15,179 nucleotides of DNA from Mucilaginibacter sp. (lineage in GTDB: Bacteria; Bacteroidota; Bacteroidia; Sphingobacteriales; Sphingobacteriaceae), in the NCBI GenBank assembly GCA_014376655.1, contig JACMRC010000007.1, forward strand, positions 1-15,179, in the 5' to 3' direction. This document shows, one piece after another, positions 13,312 through 15,179 of the stretch (position 1 is its first letter; every line of letters starts with the position of its first letter). The position numbers were made by a program, and so were the translations under genes. The notes beneath the pieces were generated by a model, which ran no database searches, was not told where the DNA came from, and worked only from the letters and a program-made list of their open reading frames with translations.

Positions 13312-13410
13312 GATGAGTAAATTAGTAAATTAGTGATTGAGTGAATGTTTAAATATCGAATAATGCTGCGTATGCAAATCATCGTTCACTAATTCGCTCA
13401 ATCACTCATC
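13312..13410. repeat. Inverted octamer element F (ATTRAGTG-like word) between reductase and parA
   Basis: The left arm (13312-13343) reads as octamers GATGAGTA, AATTAGTA, AATTAGTG, ATTGAGTG. The right arm (13380-13410) holds the complements of GATGAGTG, ATTGAGCG and AATTAGTG plus a partial unit. The arms share the vocabulary and phase but in partly permuted order, with a loop of about 36 bases. The gap continues to 13567 with an A/T-rich leader; TATCTTAG at 13471-13478 is a one-mismatch -7 box for parA. Confidence 0.8.
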
Positions 13411-13567
13411 CACACATTAAATTGTTTGTAAATTGGCCAAAACTGTGGATTTCTCCTTTATTTAAATATATATCTTAGCCGTTGGTAAAAAGTTTTCCCG
13501 AAGGTAGAAATTAATATTTCTTTTTTCGTTGTCAGTTAAACCGTTATAAAATTTTTGGAGAGATAGA

Positions 13568-14371
13568 ATGAGTAAAATTATTGCTTTAGCCAATCAAAAA
13601 GGCGGTGTGGGCAAAACCACATCATCCATAAACCTGGCCGCAAGTTTAGCCGTATTAGAGTACAGGACACTGTTAGTTGATGCCGATCCGCAAGCTAATG
13701 CCACCTCTGGTATCGGGTTTGACCCGCGCAACGTAAAAAACAGTATTTATGAATGTATCATCAACGAAGTTGATCCGCACGATGCTATCATAAAAACCGA
13801 AACTCCAAACCTTGACCTGCTGCCCGCGCATATTGACCTGGTGGGTGCCGAGATCGAGATGATCAATCTGGACAACCGCGAGTATAAAATGCAGGAGGTT
13901 TTTAATAAGATCCGCGATGAGTATGATTTTATTATTATCGATTGCTCGCCATCATTAGGTTTAATTACTATTAACGCGCTAACTGCTGCCGACTCGGTGA
14001 TCATCCCTGTACAATGCGAGTACTTCGCGTTGGAAGGTTTGGGTAAATTATTAAACACTGTTAAAATTGTTCAAAACCGTCTGAATCCGCAGTTAGAAAT
14101 TGAGGGTATTTTATTAACCATGTATGATGTTAGGCTGCGCCTATCAAACCAGGTGGTTGAAGAAGTGCGTAACCATTTTGAAGACATGGTATTTGATACC
14201 ATTATACAACGAAACACACGTTTAAGCGAAGCGCCAAGCTTTGGTATATCTGTAATTATGCATGATGCCACCTGTAAAGGCGCCATAAATTATTTAAACC
14301 TTGCCCGCGAAGTGATCCGCAAAAACGGATTAGTGAAAACCGAGGTAAGCGCAACAACAGAAACCGTATAG
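13568..14371 (+). CDS. parA: Chromosome-partitioning ATPase ParA (Soj)
   Basis: This 267-residue ParA/MinD-type P-loop ATPase drives chromosome origin segregation with ParB. The deviant Walker A motif KGGVGKTT is at 11-18, with both lysines. Walker A' is DADPQAN at 38-44 and Walker B is FIIIDCSPSLG at 121-131. PVQCEYFALEGL and the late RNTRLSEAPSFG follow as in chromosomal Soj proteins. There is no N-terminal helix-turn-helix, so it is the short chromosomal type and not a P1-plasmid type. GGAG at 13557-13560 lies seven bases before the ATG and serves as a Shine-Dalgarno site. The stop is followed after one base by parB, so the two are co-transcribed and probably translationally coupled. No parS site (TGTTTCACGTGAAACA-like) is visible in the window. 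Confidence 0.97.
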   Translation: MSKIIALANQKGGVGKTTSSINLAASLAVLEYRTLLVDADPQANATSGIGFDPRNVKNSIYECIINEVDPHDAIIKTETPNLDLLPAHIDLVGAEIEMINLDNREYKMQEVFNKIRDEYDFIIIDCSPSLGLITINALTAADSVIIPVQCEYFALEGLGKLLNTVKIVQNRLNPQLEIEGILLTMYDVRLRLSNQVVEEVRNHFEDMVFDTIIQRNTRLSEAPSFGISVIMHDATCKGAINYLNLAREVIRKNGLVKTEVSATTETV

Positions 14372-14372
14372 C

Positions 14373-15179
14373 ATGAGTGCAGAAAAAAGGAATGCTTTAG
14401 GCAAGGGATTAAGCGCACTGTTAAACGACTCTGAAAACGTACTGCCCTATAAAAAACCAAATAGTAGCAATAACAATAATACCGGTGCATCGGCCGAGGT
14501 TAATGGTCTGGGATCTGTAAATGATATTAAATTATCAGAGATAGAGGTTAACCCTTTCCAGCCACGTACTGATTTTGATGAGCAGGCACTGGCTGATCTG
14601 TCGGCTTCTATTAAGTTGCAGGGATTGATACAGCCTATTACGGTGCGCCGTGTTAACGCGCACCAATACCAACTAATATCAGGCGAGCGCCGTTTACGTG
14701 CTTCAAAACTGGCAGGATTAACACATATCCCGGCTTATGTACGCACCGCTAACGACCAGCAAATGCTGGAAATGGCGCTGATAGAAAACATCCAGCGCGA
14801 AAACCTTAACGCTATCGAGGTTGCTTTGAGTTTTCAGCGAATGCTGGACGAGGTTGGGCTGAAACAGGAAGAACTGGGCGAGCGGGTAAGTAAAAACAGA
14901 TCAACCGTTACCAACTATTTAAGGTTGTTAAAACTGCCGCCAACTATACAGGCATCCATCCGCGATGGCGAACTGAGCATGGGCCATGCGCGTGCGTTGA
15001 TAACAGTTGAGGACCCTGCGCAACAATTATATTTGCATAAACATATTATTCAGCAAGGTTTATCCGTTCGTAAGGTGGAAGAGATGGTGCGCGATCTGCA
15101 AAAGATGCGTACCAAAAAGGAAGGTACACAGCCAGAGCCGCCTACGTTTCAGATCCAAAAGATCCAGGACGACCTGGCC
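14373..15179 (+). CDS. parB: Chromosome-partitioning protein ParB (partial, C-terminus outside window)
   Basis: The frame is open for 269 codons to the right edge. The N-terminus NALGKGLSALL (7-17) is the conserved ParA-interacting segment. An Asn-rich linker follows (about 28-40). The CTPase/ParB-N domain begins at about 50, with NPFQPRTDFDE (60-70), LQGLIQPITVRR, the GERRLRA box (104-110) and the ENIQREN box (138-144), both of which bind CTP-Mg in known ParB proteins. The helix-turn-helix that reads parS is at about 165-186 (EELGERVSKNRSTVTNYLRL). Only the C-terminal dimerisation domain is missing. ParB loads on parS sites, slides as a CTP-dependent clamp and stimulates ParA. The ATG begins one base after the parA stop. 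Confidence 0.97.
   Translation, partial: MSAEKRNALGKGLSALLNDSENVLPYKKPNSSNNNNTGASAEVNGLGSVNDIKLSEIEVNPFQPRTDFDEQALADLSASIKLQGLIQPITVRRVNAHQYQLISGERRLRASKLAGLTHIPAYVRTANDQQMLEMALIENIQRENLNAIEVALSFQRMLDEVGLKQEELGERVSKNRSTVTNYLRLLKLPPTIQASIRDGELSMGHARALITVEDPAQQLYLHKHIIQQGLSVRKVEEMVRDLQKMRTKKEGTQPEPPTFQIQKIQDDLA

Noticed and set aside
13433..13440. TTGGCCAA palindrome upstream of parA as an operator
   Set aside because: An eight-base palindrome is expected by chance in a window this size and no second copy or flanking symmetry is seen.

Overview
The window looks like a chromosomal segment from a Bacteroidota bacterium, most likely family Sphingobacteriaceae (Mucilaginibacter- or Pedobacter-like). 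The reasons are a moderate-to-low GC content, mostly weak Shine-Dalgarno signals, several TAnnTTTG elements (the Bacteroidota -7 promoter box), signal peptides ending in A-Q, and a TruB of about 240 residues. No phage, insertion sequence, CRISPR array, tRNA or rRNA is visible. Most genes are ordinary housekeeping or accessory genes; the unusual content lies between them.

Layout. The left end holds the N-terminal part of a membrane acyltransferase (minus strand). Next is a two-gene minus-strand operon: a YCII/DGPF-family protein followed by an ECF42-type sigma factor with a C-terminal helical-repeat domain. A promoter-like sequence upstream resembles the reported ECF42 target promoter. Divergent from it, truB and ribF run on the plus strand, followed by a roughly ten-helix membrane protein and two tandem paralogous small secreted proteins of unknown function. 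A LysE-family exporter converges on them.

A gene-free stretch of about 510 bases (7404-7916) contains a helically phased array of ten GTGATA-type units and is bracketed by inverted octamer repeats. It is followed by an orphan half of a BtuF-like binding protein. Then, on the minus strand (transcribed right to left), comes a secreted PQQ-type sugar dehydrogenase and a TonB-dependent receptor of the YncD/PqqU type. This pair suggests import of the cofactor PQQ together with an enzyme that uses it. A VIT1/CCC1-family metal transporter, an NADPH-dependent FMN reductase and the chromosomal parA-parB pair complete the window; parB runs off the right edge.

Main observation. Six of the gene junctions carry elements built to one plan but with unrelated sequences. 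Each has two facing arms, mostly of about four degenerate tandem words. The word length is 7 in three elements (GCNNAAA, GTCATTR, TTTTGAG), 8 in two (ATRTGCRR, an ATTRAGTG-like word) and 8-10 in one (GATT-led). The arms often run into flanking coding sequence and supply stop codons, start codons or promoter boxes. One has a perfect 34-bp inverted repeat containing or touching the stop codons of both convergent neighbours. This shared architecture without shared sequence is the most interesting pattern here.
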